DNA of 64,000 bases from Lachnospiraceae bacterium. GTDB taxonomy: Bacteria > Bacillota > Clostridia > Lachnospirales > Lachnospiraceae. The stretch is taken from NCBI GenBank assembly GCA_015258065.1, contig JABZIZ010000003.1:62001-126000 (forward strand), written 5' to 3'. The position numbers and the translations under genes are program-made. This document shows positions 35,127 to 44,337 of this stretch, in pieces; position 1 is the first letter of the stretch, and each line of letters opens with the position of its first letter. The notes under the pieces were generated by a model. The model had not been told where the DNA came from. It saw only the letters and a program-made list of their open reading frames with translations, and did not search any database.

Positions 35127-35942
35127 TTGAATCGTTTGATAAAAGAACCCAAAAGAATTTTTTTCTTACTGTTTCCGGCAATTCTCTTATACCTGTATGA
35201 CAGGGTGGCAGAATTGTTGATTGTGCTCGTTCAGCAGAGCTTTTCGTGGTTCCATGTTTCCGCTTCCTTTATAAGCACCAGCGCCAGCTTTATGGATGCC
35301 ACCCTTTCGGTCCTGCTGACAATCCTGCTCGTGATTGTTTATCGGATCATGTTCCGGAAAAAAAAGGCAGAAGTCTCCCTTTCTCTTCCGAAGGGCCTGC
35401 TGTTTGCCACTGTCATCGGTTTCGGCGCCGGAGGAATCGCAACGATTTGGCTTGATTTCATTGACTATCTCACCCTCCATTTTCATGTTTTGCAAGAAGA
35501 ATCCTCTGCTTTCTCCGGAATGTATGACGATCTGGAGCAGGGGCCCTACTTGTTCACCTTCCTTGCCATCGTCGCTTTTGGACCAATGGTAGAAGAAATC
35601 CTCTTCCGCGGGCTGATCTTCCGCTCTTTTGAAGAAGTAACGTCTCTTCCCTGGTTTGCCTTTGTCTTGTCGGGTGTTTTATTCGGCATCTGGCACGGCA
35701 GTTTTATTCAGGGCGTTTATACCGCGATCATGGGGATCATCCTCGGATATTTTATCAAGAAAACAAGATCTTTTCTCTTTGTCATCTTCGCCCATGCCGT
35801 AAACAATTTAAGTGGAACACTCCCCCCTTCCCTGGATACCGATGCGAATAACACGCTGATTACATGGCTCTCCTATCTTTGTATACTTCCTGCCCTCGTT
35901 ATTCTGTTCTATCTGCATCAAAAGAGCAAACAAAAAGCGTGA
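35127..35942 (+). CDS. CPBP family intramembrane glutamic endopeptidase
   Basis: This 271-residue membrane protein has the CPBP (Abi/CAAX protease-like) motifs. Motif 1 is EEILFRG, motif 2 is FGIWHG, and motif 3 is FAHAVNN in the last third. At least six hydrophobic segments are present. The start is TTG at 35127, with GGAGGT six bases upstream. Such proteins cleave within membranes; bacterial roles include bacteriocin self-immunity, but the substrate here is unknown. It is one of the few plus-strand genes, and its stop lies inside the terminator stem. Confidence 0.87.
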   Translation: MNRLIKEPKRIFFLLFPAILLYLYDRVAELLIVLVQQSFSWFHVSASFISTSASFMDATLSVLLTILLVIVYRIMFRKKKAEVSLSLPKGLLFATVIGFGAGGIATIWLDFIDYLTLHFHVLQEESSAFSGMYDDLEQGPYLFTFLAIVAFGPMVEEILFRGLIFRSFEEVTSLPWFAFVLSGVLFGIWHGSFIQGVYTAIMGIILGYFIKKTRSFLFVIFAHAVNNLSGTLPPSLDTDANNTLITWLSYLCILPALVILFYLHQKSKQKA

Positions 35943-35959
35943 TGGTTCTTCCATCACGC
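35937..35959. terminator. Bidirectional terminator between CPBP gene and PH-domain gene
   Basis: A 9-bp stem GCGTGATGG / CCATCACGC has the loop TTCTT. The plus tail is CACTTTT and the minus tail TTTTTGTTTG. It overlaps the TGA of the plus-strand gene. Confidence 0.85.
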
Positions 35960-35969
35960 CACTTTTCCC

Positions 35970-36386
35970 TTAACGATCCTCTCTGTCATCGTCCGGATCA
36001 AAAAGAGCATCATCCTCCCCCTGTCCCTCATGATCGGACATGAATTCACGGGCGGACACCCGGTTTCGCACACGCTCTCTTTCCACCTGATCGGAGATCA
36101 TCTCCTTGACCTCTTCGCTGTTCTTGACATTGATGATATCAAAGCAGCTCAGATCTTTATCGGAAGAATCAATATGAATCGTCCCCATCCCAAAAATTTT
36201 CTGGATCAGCGTCCGTTTCAAACTGACATTCATAATACGGTAAAGGCGAACCTCCTGTTCCGAAGTATTCAGGAGCCCTTTTTCAACAAACAACCGATCC
36301 TCGGACATCCCGTATTTGGTAAAGGTCCAAGGCAGACCACACCATAAGTGCATTCTGGAATACCATTTCATCTTTTCTTTTTTCAT
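35970..36386 (-). CDS. Bacterial PH-domain (DUF304-like) protein
   Basis: This 138-residue protein contains the bPH2/YdbT-type segment (LPWTFTKYGMSEDRLFVEKGLLNTSEQEVRLYRI) with FGMGTIHIDSSD. A charged, very acidic tail (DALFDPDDDREDR) follows. It has no membrane helix, unlike many YdbS/YdbT proteins. I chose the ATG at 36386, with AAAGG nine bases upstream. It probably acts at the cytoplasmic side of the membrane; exact role unknown. Confidence 0.75.
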   Translation of the reverse strand: MKKEKMKWYSRMHLWCGLPWTFTKYGMSEDRLFVEKGLLNTSEQEVRLYRIMNVSLKRTLIQKIFGMGTIHIDSSDKDLSCFDIINVKNSEEVKEMISDQVERERVRNRVSAREFMSDHEGQGEDDALFDPDDDREDR

Positions 36387-36420
36387 CACATCAGCCTTTC
36401 TGTACAAATATTACGTCTCT

Positions 36421-36567
36421 TTCAAGGAGATATCCCCTTTCCTAAACGATCAGACCTTTCTGGATATCCAACCGATTGCATGACGCTTCCCCCTCTCCAT
36501 GACGGTCAAACCTTCAATGAGATCTCCCTCTTCAAAGCGATCAGACCTTCTTGTATACCGGTCGATT
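36421..36567 (-). repeat. Degenerate tandem duplication of the rsgA 3' end
   Basis: Copy A (36513-36567) includes the last rsgA codons and its TGA. Copy C (36421-36477) repeats about 57 bases of it, including GGTCTGATCG. A shorter copy B (36486-36515) lies between, with GGTTTGACCG. Each copy is followed by a purine-rich GAGAGGGGGA-like stretch. The A-to-C distance is about 91 bases, so the frame is not kept. Confidence 0.8.
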
Positions 36568-37446
36568 CCCCTTCAATTCTTCATAAAACATCCTGTAATT
36601 TTCATAACGAATCCTGGAAATCTCCCCCGCTTCCACAGCTCTCTTAACGCCGCAAACCGGTTCCGATAAATGCATGCAACCGGCAAATTTACACTGCTCC
36701 AGGTAGGGTTCAAATTCCGGATAATAGTTTTTTAGAGAAGTACTCTCCACATCTTTTAAAAAAAGGGAGCTGAAACCTGGTGTATCCATGATCCAGCTGT
36801 CCGCTTCCCTCTCATCCCGCAGAATGGGAAAGATCTCCGCATGCCTTGTCGTATTCTTTCCGCGCTCTATTTTTCTAGACAGAGCGCCGACTTCCATCCC
36901 CGCTTGTGGGTGAAGGAGATTGATCAGAGAGGATTTCCCCACACCGGAGGGCCCGGCAATCACCGTTGTTTTCCCCGCCAGTAAGGATTTCAGTTCATCT
37001 ATCCCTTCCTCCTTGGCAACGGACAGGAACAGAACCGGATAGCCGCAACCGGTGTAGGCCTGCGCAAGGGACTGCCGATCTTCTACAGAAGAAATGTCTC
37101 CCTTATTGAAACAGATGAGCACCGGAAGGTTTTGCTGCTTCATCATGATCAGAAACCGATCCAGGAGATAAAAGCTCGGGTTTGGCTTCTTGATGGCGAA
37201 AACCACCAGCGCCTGATCTACATTTGCCACTGACGGGCGTAGAATTGCATTTTTTCTTGGTAAAATACGAGTGAGACTTCCTTCGGCGTCTTGCTCGTGC
37301 ACTACCTCGAATTCCGCATCATCTCCCACGAGCGGCTTGATTCCTTGTTTTCGAAAGATCCCCTTGGCACGGCAAATGTATACTCTTCCATCTCCCGCGT
37401 CCAGATAATAGAAGCCGGATACTCCCTTTCTTATTTTTCCCTTCAA
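36541..37446 (-). CDS. rsgA: RsgA, small-subunit maturation GTPase
   Basis: These 301 residues have a circularly permuted GTPase. An OB fold comes first (GFYYLDAGDGRVYICRAKG), then NKxD as FNKGD, the P-loop GPSGVGKSSL, and G3 DTPGF. The zinc knuckle is CKFAGCMHLSEPVCGVKRAV. It releases RbfA and checks the decoding centre of the 30S subunit. The start is TTG with AAAGGA five bases upstream. It follows pknB, a classical neighbour. The 3' end is duplicated downstream. Confidence 0.95.
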   Translation of the reverse strand: MKGKIRKGVSGFYYLDAGDGRVYICRAKGIFRKQGIKPLVGDDAEFEVVHEQDAEGSLTRILPRKNAILRPSVANVDQALVVFAIKKPNPSFYLLDRFLIMMKQQNLPVLICFNKGDISSVEDRQSLAQAYTGCGYPVLFLSVAKEEGIDELKSLLAGKTTVIAGPSGVGKSSLINLLHPQAGMEVGALSRKIERGKNTTRHAEIFPILRDEREADSWIMDTPGFSSLFLKDVESTSLKNYYPEFEPYLEQCKFAGCMHLSEPVCGVKRAVEAGEISRIRYENYRMFYEELKGNRPVYKKV

Positions 37447-37485
37447 GGATTCCTTTCAGATGTTCTGATCACATCACCTTTTTGT

Positions 37486-39486
37486 TCATTCCTTTGTGAA
37501 AGACACAGCCCTCGTGACCGTGCGCTGCTCGCTTTTGCCCGGCGTCACATTTCCGTTTGCGTCCACCGTATCCGGCGTCGTTACGGTATAAACCATCTTG
37601 ATGGCACCGGTAGGCACCTTCAGCCCATGCGCCGTCACCGGGCCATAAGGGAATTCCGTCGCTGTCGTATTCAGAATGACCGTTCCATCCGAGGCGATAA
37701 AGATGATCTGTACCGGTACTCCTGCCGTATAATCAGAGGCCTCCTGTGAGGTGGGCGCTGCAATGGTTCCGTCAAAATAATAAGAAACCTTTTCCGGGCC
37801 GGTGCTAATCTCCAGGTTTACCAGAGAGTTCGGATCCGCCTCTTCTCCCGCAGCGGGTGCCTGTCTGGAAATGGTATCTGCTTTCACCTCCGCACTACTG
37901 ACCGGTGTAATGGTACCTACGCGCAGACCTGCCTCAATCAAGGTCGCAACCGCCGTATCTTCCGGCATATTGACGACATTCGGTACTTTGACTTTCTGTA
38001 CCGATGCGGACGCAGATGCAGATGCACTGGAACCGGAAGGTACCGTCGCCGAAGACGATCCGGCACCATTCCCCGTGGCAACCCTGATCTTCACTTCCGA
38101 ACCGGATGGTGCAAACGTGCCTGCCGCCGGTTCCTGTCCGGTGACTGTATTCCTGCTCTTACCACTCTCTGTGTCATCCTCCTTCACCACCGTAAATCCC
38201 TTGCCTTGCAAGATGGACTTTGCCTCTGCGAAAGAGGTTCCGCTAACATCCGGAATCTCAATTCCGCTTGCCCCCACAGAGGAATCCTGTCCGGATCCAT
38301 TCGTTTTATCACCAAAAAATCCCGCCTTGGTGCCGAATACAAAGAGAAGAATCACCAGCACCAGAATGCCGACGATCACACCAAGAATCAAAGTGACCTT
38401 TTCAATTTCCGGTCCCTCTTCCTCCTCCAGATCGTCCTCGTCATGATACCTTCTCCTAACGGGATCCTCCTCCAAATCGTCTATTCTACGCTTCTTTCTG
38501 CTTCCATTTCCGGAAGTTTCCGATTTCTTTTTCACACGCCTGACCGGCGGTTCATCCTCATCCGGATACCTTTGGAGCTCTCTGCGCAGTTCTCTGTCTT
38601 CTTTCTCTGTGGCGATTCGTGTGGCATTCTCTTCATCCGGATCCACTAGATGTACAAAATCCTCGTCCGGAGTAATGAGAGACTGTTTCAAATCACGAAT
38701 CAATTCGGAAGCAGACTGATATCGTCTGTCGGGAGATTTTTGACAACACTTCAGTACGATCTTCTCGACACTAAGCGGAATATCCGGTACATATTTGCGC
38801 ACCGATGGAATTGGCTCCTGAATGTGTTTGATGGCAATGGCAACCGTCGTATCTCCGTTAAAGGGAACCCTTCCGGTTAACATTTCAAAGAGTGTAACGC
38901 CCAGAGAATAAATATCACTCTTGGCATCGGAATAGCCGCCTCTTGCCTGTTCGGGCGAAGTGTAGTGCACCGATCCCATTACATTCGACGTAATGGTATT
39001 GCTGGTTGCAGCCTTTGCAATGCCAAAATCGGTCACCTTCACTTTGCCTTCCCTCGAGATCATGATATTCTGCGGTTTAATATCCCGATGAATGACGTTA
39101 TTCCGATGTGCCGCCTCCAGCCCCATTGCTACCTGAATCGTTATGCTGACTGCCTCTCTCACCGTCAGTCTGTTTTTTTCTTCAATATACTTTTTCAGAG
39201 TGATGCCATCTACCAGTTCCATCACAATATAGTAGACACCGTTTTCGTCTCCGACATCATAAACATTCACAATATTCGGATGCATTAACCCGGCAGCTGC
39301 CTGTGCCTCCGTTCGAAATTTGGACACAAAGTTCTCGTTCTCCGCAAACTCCTGGCGGAGAATCTTCATTGCGACCATGCGATTCAGTTTATGATCCTTT
39401 GCCCGGTAAACATCGGACATCCCGCCGGTTCCGATTTTCTCCAGAATCTCGTACCGGTCCCCCATAACGGTTCCCATCTTGATCAT
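37486..39486 (-). CDS. prkC: Membrane Ser/Thr protein kinase with PASTA domains (PknB/PrkC)
   Basis: This 666-residue kinase has a glycine loop (GTGGMSDVY), catalytic Lys about 41, HRD at 133-135, DFG at 153-155 and an acidic/basic juxtamembrane region (300-360). The membrane helix is at 364-385. Two clear PASTA domains (about 409-472 and 497-563) should bind muropeptides. The last about 100 residues form an extra extracellular domain without PASTA signatures. It overlaps the prpC stop by four bases (ATGA), with GAGGG upstream. Confidence 0.95.
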   Translation of the reverse strand: MIKMGTVMGDRYEILEKIGTGGMSDVYRAKDHKLNRMVAMKILRQEFAENENFVSKFRTEAQAAAGLMHPNIVNVYDVGDENGVYYIVMELVDGITLKKYIEEKNRLTVREAVSITIQVAMGLEAAHRNNVIHRDIKPQNIMISREGKVKVTDFGIAKAATSNTITSNVMGSVHYTSPEQARGGYSDAKSDIYSLGVTLFEMLTGRVPFNGDTTVAIAIKHIQEPIPSVRKYVPDIPLSVEKIVLKCCQKSPDRRYQSASELIRDLKQSLITPDEDFVHLVDPDEENATRIATEKEDRELRRELQRYPDEDEPPVRRVKKKSETSGNGSRKKRRIDDLEEDPVRRRYHDEDDLEEEEGPEIEKVTLILGVIVGILVLVILLFVFGTKAGFFGDKTNGSGQDSSVGASGIEIPDVSGTSFAEAKSILQGKGFTVVKEDDTESGKSRNTVTGQEPAAGTFAPSGSEVKIRVATGNGAGSSSATVPSGSSASASASASVQKVKVPNVVNMPEDTAVATLIEAGLRVGTITPVSSAEVKADTISRQAPAAGEEADPNSLVNLEISTGPEKVSYYFDGTIAAPTSQEASDYTAGVPVQIIFIASDGTVILNTTATEFPYGPVTAHGLKVPTGAIKMVYTVTTPDTVDANGNVTPGKSEQRTVTRAVSFTKE

Positions 39487-40253
39487 AGTTTACCCTCTTG
39501 ATGCCTCTTCGTTGCGATATGATCGGAAGCAAACGGCTCAATCAGAATGACTGCAATATTGTCTCTGCCTCCCTGATCATTGGCTGCATCTACCAACTTC
39601 TGCGCCATCTCCACCACATCCCTCTGTCCGTTTACAATCATGCGGATCTCTTCGTCTTCCAGCATATTGGTCAGTCCGTCCGAACACATCAGGATCTTAT
39701 CCTGCTGCTCCAACTCTACATCAAAAAAATCGACATTCACCTCATCATCCGCACCCACCGCACGGGTAATGATATTTTTCTCCGCATGGTGTCTGGCCAT
39801 CTTTTCATCAATACCGCCCATGCGGACCATTTCCTCTACCAGAGAGTGGTCTTTGGTGATCTGACGAATGCGATCACTGATAATATAAAGTCTGGAATCT
39901 CCCACATTGGCGACCAAAAGGTGTCTTCCCACGACCGTGGAAGCTACGACCGTAGTTCCCATGCCGAATAAATGCACATCCTTTGCTGCCAGCTCTCTTA
40001 ACCTGGTGTTTGCACGGGAGATTGCCTGTCTCAAAATGCGCACCGGACTTTGCAGGGCACAGTGTGCAATCTCTTCCACCATGGTATCTACTGCAACTTT
40101 TGAGGCATATTCCCCTGCGTTCTGACCGCCCATTCCATCCGCAACAATAAACACATTGGGCAAATTTCCAATGCGCGTTTCACAGGAATAGACATAGTCC
40201 TGATTCAGTTTTCTTTTTTTACCAATATCCGTGATGGAAAAAGTCTTTACCAA
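39483..40253 (-). CDS. prpC: PP2C-type Ser/Thr phosphatase
   Basis: This 256-residue Mn-dependent phosphatase reverses the partner kinase. Metal-binding motifs are KRKLNQDYVY, VADGMGGQNAGEYAS, GDSRLYII, CSDGLTNML and GGRDNIAVI. The start codon is TTG, with GAGGGAG about 10 bases upstream. It overlaps prkC by four bases, so the pair is translationally coupled. Confidence 0.95.
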   Translation of the reverse strand: MVKTFSITDIGKKRKLNQDYVYSCETRIGNLPNVFIVADGMGGQNAGEYASKVAVDTMVEEIAHCALQSPVRILRQAISRANTRLRELAAKDVHLFGMGTTVVASTVVGRHLLVANVGDSRLYIISDRIRQITKDHSLVEEMVRMGGIDEKMARHHAEKNIITRAVGADDEVNVDFFDVELEQQDKILMCSDGLTNMLEDEEIRMIVNGQRDVVEMAQKLVDAANDQGGRDNIAVILIEPFASDHIATKRHQEGKL

Positions 40254-40284
40254 AAGAAGAATACTCCCTCAAAAAGAATAAGAC

Positions 40285-40311
40285 AAAAAAGCAGCGCATC
40301 AGATCTGCTGC
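40285..40311 (-). terminator. Possible terminator at the rlmN stop codon
   Basis: On the minus strand a GCAGC / GCTGC stem (40307-40311 with 40291-40295), extended with mismatches, is followed by TTTTTT. The rlmN stop lies inside the hairpin. It would uncouple prpC-prkC-rsgA from upstream genes at least partly. Confidence 0.55.
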
Positions 40312-41324
40312 GTCATGACTCTTCGACGAAGCTGTCCACACGCGCCGTCAATATCCTGCCCCATTTCTCTCCTAATAGTAACATTTATTCCGTTTTTTTC
40401 AAGATTTTTCTGAAACAAGAGCGCTGCCCGCCTGGAGCTTGCTTGAAAACTTCTTTCTCTCACGGGATTCACCGGAATCAAATTGACCAGGCAATTGAAA
40501 TCTTTTAACAGATCCGCCAGCTGCTTTGCATCGGAATCCGCATCATTTTGTCCTGCAATCAAGGCATATTCAAACGTGATTTGACGCCCTGTTTTTTGAA
40601 AATATATTTTACAGGCCTGCATCAGGGAAGGAAGATCGTACTTCCTGGCGACCGGCATCAGCATCTGCCTTTTTTCCTGGGTCGGTGCATGAAGGGAAAT
40701 CGCAAGATTAATCTGCCGTTTTTCTTCTGCAAAACGAAGAATTCCGGGGACAATCCCGCAGGTTGAGACCGTGAGGTGCCTGGCCGAAAGATTTTGTCCA
40801 TGGGGGTCGCAGATCAAAGAAAGAAAGCGCAGCACCTGATCCTGGTTCTCCATTGGCTCTCCACTCCCCATGATAACCACATGAGAAATCTTCTCTCCCA
40901 CCTCTCTTTGCACAAGGTACACTTGCTCCAGCATTTCCGATGCACTCAAATTCCGCACGACGCCTTCCAGGGTGGAGGCACAGAAGGCACAGCCCATACG
41001 ACAGCCGACCTGGGAGGATATACAAACGCTGCTTCCGAAGCGGTACTTCATATAAACACTTTCGATCAAATTCCCGTCGTCGAGCGAAAACAGGTATTTT
41101 CTGGTTGCATCCTTTTTTGATTTCTGCACCTGAGCGATTTGTAATTGCACCAAAGGGGGAAGACTCTCTCTCAATTTCTTAGGAAGATTGGTCATTTGAT
41201 CATAAGAAGAAGCTGTTTTTTCGTGCATCCAGGAAAAAAGTTGTCTCGCCCGATAGGCTCCTTCTCCTCTTTCCCTCATATATGCCGTCAGTTCTTCTAT
41301 GGTCATGGACTTTACATCCGTCAT
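40299..41324 (-). CDS. rlmN: Dual-specificity 23S rRNA/tRNA adenine-C2 methyltransferase
   Basis: This 341-residue radical-SAM enzyme has CxxxCxxC at Cys108, 112 and 115 (CRMGCAFC). It also carries the C-terminal methyl-carrying cysteine in DGACGQLRR. It methylates A2503 of 23S rRNA and A37 of some tRNAs. Six bases separate it from the rsmB stop upstream. Confidence 0.96.
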   Translation of the reverse strand: MTDVKSMTIEELTAYMRERGEGAYRARQLFSWMHEKTASSYDQMTNLPKKLRESLPPLVQLQIAQVQKSKKDATRKYLFSLDDGNLIESVYMKYRFGSSVCISSQVGCRMGCAFCASTLEGVVRNLSASEMLEQVYLVQREVGEKISHVVIMGSGEPMENQDQVLRFLSLICDPHGQNLSARHLTVSTCGIVPGILRFAEEKRQINLAISLHAPTQEKRQMLMPVARKYDLPSLMQACKIYFQKTGRQITFEYALIAGQNDADSDAKQLADLLKDFNCLVNLIPVNPVRERSFQASSRRAALLFQKNLEKNGINVTIRREMGQDIDGACGQLRRRVMTQQI

Positions 41325-41330
41325 TCGCTC

Positions 41331-42656
41331 TCACTTCTTTCTGAATTTGGCAATAAAAAACCCGTCTGTGTCCATTTCTCCCGGCAATAATTGTTTCCGG
41401 TACAGACCGGATCCCAACCGGTCAGAAGAAAACAGGTCCCCCTCAAGGGGTAGATTCTTCAGAATCCAATCCGCATTCTCTTCATTTTCTTTGCGGGAAA
41501 TCGTGCAGGTACTATACATAAGGACGCCGCCCGGCTTCAGATATTCAATCGCATTGCGTAGAATTTTTCGTTGCAGCAAGACAAGAGAATCGATATCTTC
41601 TGAGGAAAGACGATACTTGATTTCCGGTTTCCTGCCGATTACCCCCAGACCGGAACAAGGCAGATCGCAATATAGGAAATCCGCCTGATTGACCAAATCC
41701 GGATAAAATTGTGTGGCATCGCGCGGGGCAATTACAACCTCATGCAAGCGAAGACGCTCTGCACCTTCCCGGATCTTTTCACATTTCTTCTCGGTCAGAT
41801 CGTATGCAAACACCTGCCCGCTCTCTTCCTTATGTTCTCCTGCAAGTACCGCCAGTCTTGTCGCAGCATGCAGGCTCTTTCCACCCGGTGCCGCACACAC
41901 ATCTACTACTGTGGCATTTCTGGTTAAACCGGCCAGCTCCGTTACCAACATCGAACTCACGTCCTGGATCGCAAAAAGTCCCTCTTGATACCCCGGGAGA
42001 AAGGAGAGATTATCCGTATGGGATAAGGAGAGGGCATAAGGAAGAAACGTCTTTTTTACTTCCGCCTCTTTTTGCAAAAGGGCAATTTCTATTTCCCGTT
42101 CTTTGCTGCTTAACCGTTCATCCAGCCGAATCGTCACCGGTCGGGGACACAGAAGCGCCTCACAGATTTGTGCCGTTCTTGCCTGTCCGTATTCCTCTTC
42201 CCAAAGATCTACGATCCAACCCGGCATGGAGTATCGAATGGAAGAACCTGGAAAAGAAAGCACCTCCTTCTGTCTGGCAATCGTCCGGAGTACACCGTTG
42301 ACAAAACCTCTCAAAGAGGAGAACCCATGCTGCACCGCCAGCTTCACCGTCTCATTGACTGCGGCGGAATCCGGGACTCGATCCATAAACAGCAGCTGAT
42401 AAGCCCCCATCCGGAGGAGTTCCCTGATGAGCGGCTTCATCTTGCTCACTTTTCTGCTGGCATAGGAATCCAGAACAAAATCAAGCGTGATTCTGCGGTC
42501 GATGCAACCGACAGCTACACGCTTGATAAAAGCTTTTTGCTCCGATCGTAAAAAATCATATTTTTGCAACAGTTCTTTTAAAAGGTCAGAAAAAGGAACT
42601 GTACTTTTTTCCTCCTCCAACAGAAGCTGCAAAACCAGTTCTCGTTCCGTATTCAA
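41331..42656 (-). CDS. rsmB: 16S rRNA m5C967 methyltransferase
   Basis: These 441 residues have a NusB-like RNA-binding N-domain (about 1-140) and a SAM methyltransferase domain. The latter has VDVCAAPGGKSLHAA, CDLPCSGLGVIGRKPEIKYR (catalytic Cys in PCSG) and YSTCTISRKENE. The start is TTG at 42656, one base after the yugP stop, with GGAGAAGG seven bases upstream. Confidence 0.95.
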   Translation of the reverse strand: MNTERELVLQLLLEEEKSTVPFSDLLKELLQKYDFLRSEQKAFIKRVAVGCIDRRITLDFVLDSYASRKVSKMKPLIRELLRMGAYQLLFMDRVPDSAAVNETVKLAVQHGFSSLRGFVNGVLRTIARQKEVLSFPGSSIRYSMPGWIVDLWEEEYGQARTAQICEALLCPRPVTIRLDERLSSKEREIEIALLQKEAEVKKTFLPYALSLSHTDNLSFLPGYQEGLFAIQDVSSMLVTELAGLTRNATVVDVCAAPGGKSLHAATRLAVLAGEHKEESGQVFAYDLTEKKCEKIREGAERLRLHEVVIAPRDATQFYPDLVNQADFLYCDLPCSGLGVIGRKPEIKYRLSSEDIDSLVLLQRKILRNAIEYLKPGGVLMYSTCTISRKENEENADWILKNLPLEGDLFSSDRLGSGLYRKQLLPGEMDTDGFFIAKFRKK

Positions 42657-42657
42657 A

Positions 42658-43362
42658 TTAGTTCCTTCTCCGGTTTGCCAGGGCAAGAAGTCTCAATAGC
42701 TGTAATACTGAGGAAACCGCCGCCGCCACATAGGTCATTGCTGCAGCAAACAAAACACTTCTCGCCATCTGTTTCTCATCGCTCCCCAGTATGCCATAAT
42801 CCCCCAGCATTCGAAGGGCACGGTGAGAGGCATCCAGCTCCACCGGCAAGGTGACGACCTGAAACAGAACCGCAAAAACGAAGATCCAAATTCCTAAAGA
42901 AGTCAAGGCTTGCCCCAATACCCCGCTTCCTAGAAGCAGTCCGATAAAAACCATCGGAAGACCGAGGTTGGAACCAAAATTAGCCGCAGGCACCAGGGCC
43001 GCACGAATTTTCAATGGAATATACCCCGTCTCATGCTGCATGACATGACCGCACTCATGTGCCGCAACACCGAGGGCGGCTACCGACGTTTGATCGTAAA
43101 CGGCATCCGATAAATTCACTGTTTTGCTTCCCGGATCGAAGTGATCGGTCAGATTTCCCGGAACATGTCTGATTTGCACATCCGTGACATGATTTTGATC
43201 AAGGATCCGCTTTGCCACCTGTGCCCCCGTCATCCCGCACATGCTGCGTATCTTCGCATACTTTCGATAAGTACTTTGCACGCCGAAGCTAGCCAACATA
43301 CAGAGCCCTGCCCCGATAAAAACCAAAAGATAAGTCGGATCAAAACCATAATAATATCCCAT
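42658..43362 (-). CDS. yugP: Membrane zinc metallopeptidase, YugP family
   Basis: This 234-residue protein has an N-terminal membrane helix, the zinc motif HECGH in VAAHECGHVMQHE, and two or three further hydrophobic segments. The ELDAS segment (LPVELDASHRALRML) is typical of the family. The physiological substrate is unknown. It overlaps the fmt stop (TAATG). Confidence 0.9.
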   Translation of the reverse strand: MGYYYGFDPTYLLVFIGAGLCMLASFGVQSTYRKYAKIRSMCGMTGAQVAKRILDQNHVTDVQIRHVPGNLTDHFDPGSKTVNLSDAVYDQTSVAALGVAAHECGHVMQHETGYIPLKIRAALVPAANFGSNLGLPMVFIGLLLGSGVLGQALTSLGIWIFVFAVLFQVVTLPVELDASHRALRMLGDYGILGSDEKQMARSVLFAAAMTYVAAAVSSVLQLLRLLALANRRRN

Positions 43363-44336
43363 TAGTTCTCTCCCTCTTCTCCTAACACACAGTCTGTTCG
43401 AATGGAAAACCCGTTGAGAAAATCAGCCGCATCCATCCGCTTCCTGCCTTCTTGCTGCAATTTTGTGATTTTCAGCGCCTCACTTCCTGTCTGTACCAAC
43501 AGTTCTCCTTCTTTTCCGGAAATGACCGTGCCCGGAAGTTTATCTGAATCCACATGGCTAAGATCCGCCTCCCAAATCTTGAGCAGCTGTCTCTTTGCCC
43601 CTCTTCCGTCTCCTCCGGAAACAGGTATAGTCGTAAAGGCTCCCGGCCACGGATTTAATCCTCTGATCTGCCTTTCAATTTCCTCCGCCTTCCTTGTCCA
43701 GTCAATTCTTCCCATCTCTTTGGTCAGCTTCGGTACCTTGCTCGAAAACTCTTCCTTCTGTTTGCGAGGTGTGATCTGCCCTTTTTCCAAAAGGGCCAGT
43801 GTCTTTACAATGCAGGTGGCGCCGAGCTCCGCTAATTTTTGAAAAAGAGTTCCCCCTGTCTCTTTCGGCGCAATCCGGATTGCTTCCTGATAGAGAATGT
43901 CTCCGGTATCCATACCGACATCCATCTGCATGATGGTAATTCCCGTTTCTTTTTCCCCGTCTAAAATAGCCTGTTGAATCGGTGCCGCCCCACGGTATTT
44001 GGGAAGAAGGGAAGCATGAATATTAAGACACCCGTAAGGTGGAATCGATAAAATCTCTTCGCGCAGAATCTGGCCGAAGGCAGCAACCACGAACACATCC
44101 GCCTCCTGTTCTTTTAACAGGGAGACCGCCTCCTGCCCCCGCAACCTCTCCGGCTGATAGACAGGAATCTCATGAGAGAGCGCTGCTTCCTTTACCGGAG
44201 AAAAAGAGACCTCTTTCCCTCTGCCCCTCCTCCGATCCGGCTGCGTCACTGCAAGAACCACCTCATGTCCTGCTTCAATCAACGCTTCCAGTGCACCTAC
44301 CGAAAAATCGGGTGTCCCCATAAACACAATGCGCAA
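43362..44336 (-). CDS. fmt: Methionyl-tRNA formyltransferase
   Basis: These 324 residues formylate initiator Met-tRNA. The N-terminal FMGTPDFSVGAL, the HASLLPKYRGAAPIQ signature and the LNPWPGAFT C-terminal domain are present. The start is TTG, one base after the def stop, with GGAGG nine bases upstream. It is paired with def, which removes the formyl group. Confidence 0.96.
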   Translation of the reverse strand: MRIVFMGTPDFSVGALEALIEAGHEVVLAVTQPDRRRGRGKEVSFSPVKEAALSHEIPVYQPERLRGQEAVSLLKEQEADVFVVAAFGQILREEILSIPPYGCLNIHASLLPKYRGAAPIQQAILDGEKETGITIMQMDVGMDTGDILYQEAIRIAPKETGGTLFQKLAELGATCIVKTLALLEKGQITPRKQKEEFSSKVPKLTKEMGRIDWTRKAEEIERQIRGLNPWPGAFTTIPVSGGDGRGAKRQLLKIWEADLSHVDSDKLPGTVISGKEGELLVQTGSEALKITKLQQEGRKRMDAADFLNGFSIRTDCVLGEEGEN

Positions 44337-44337
44337 T

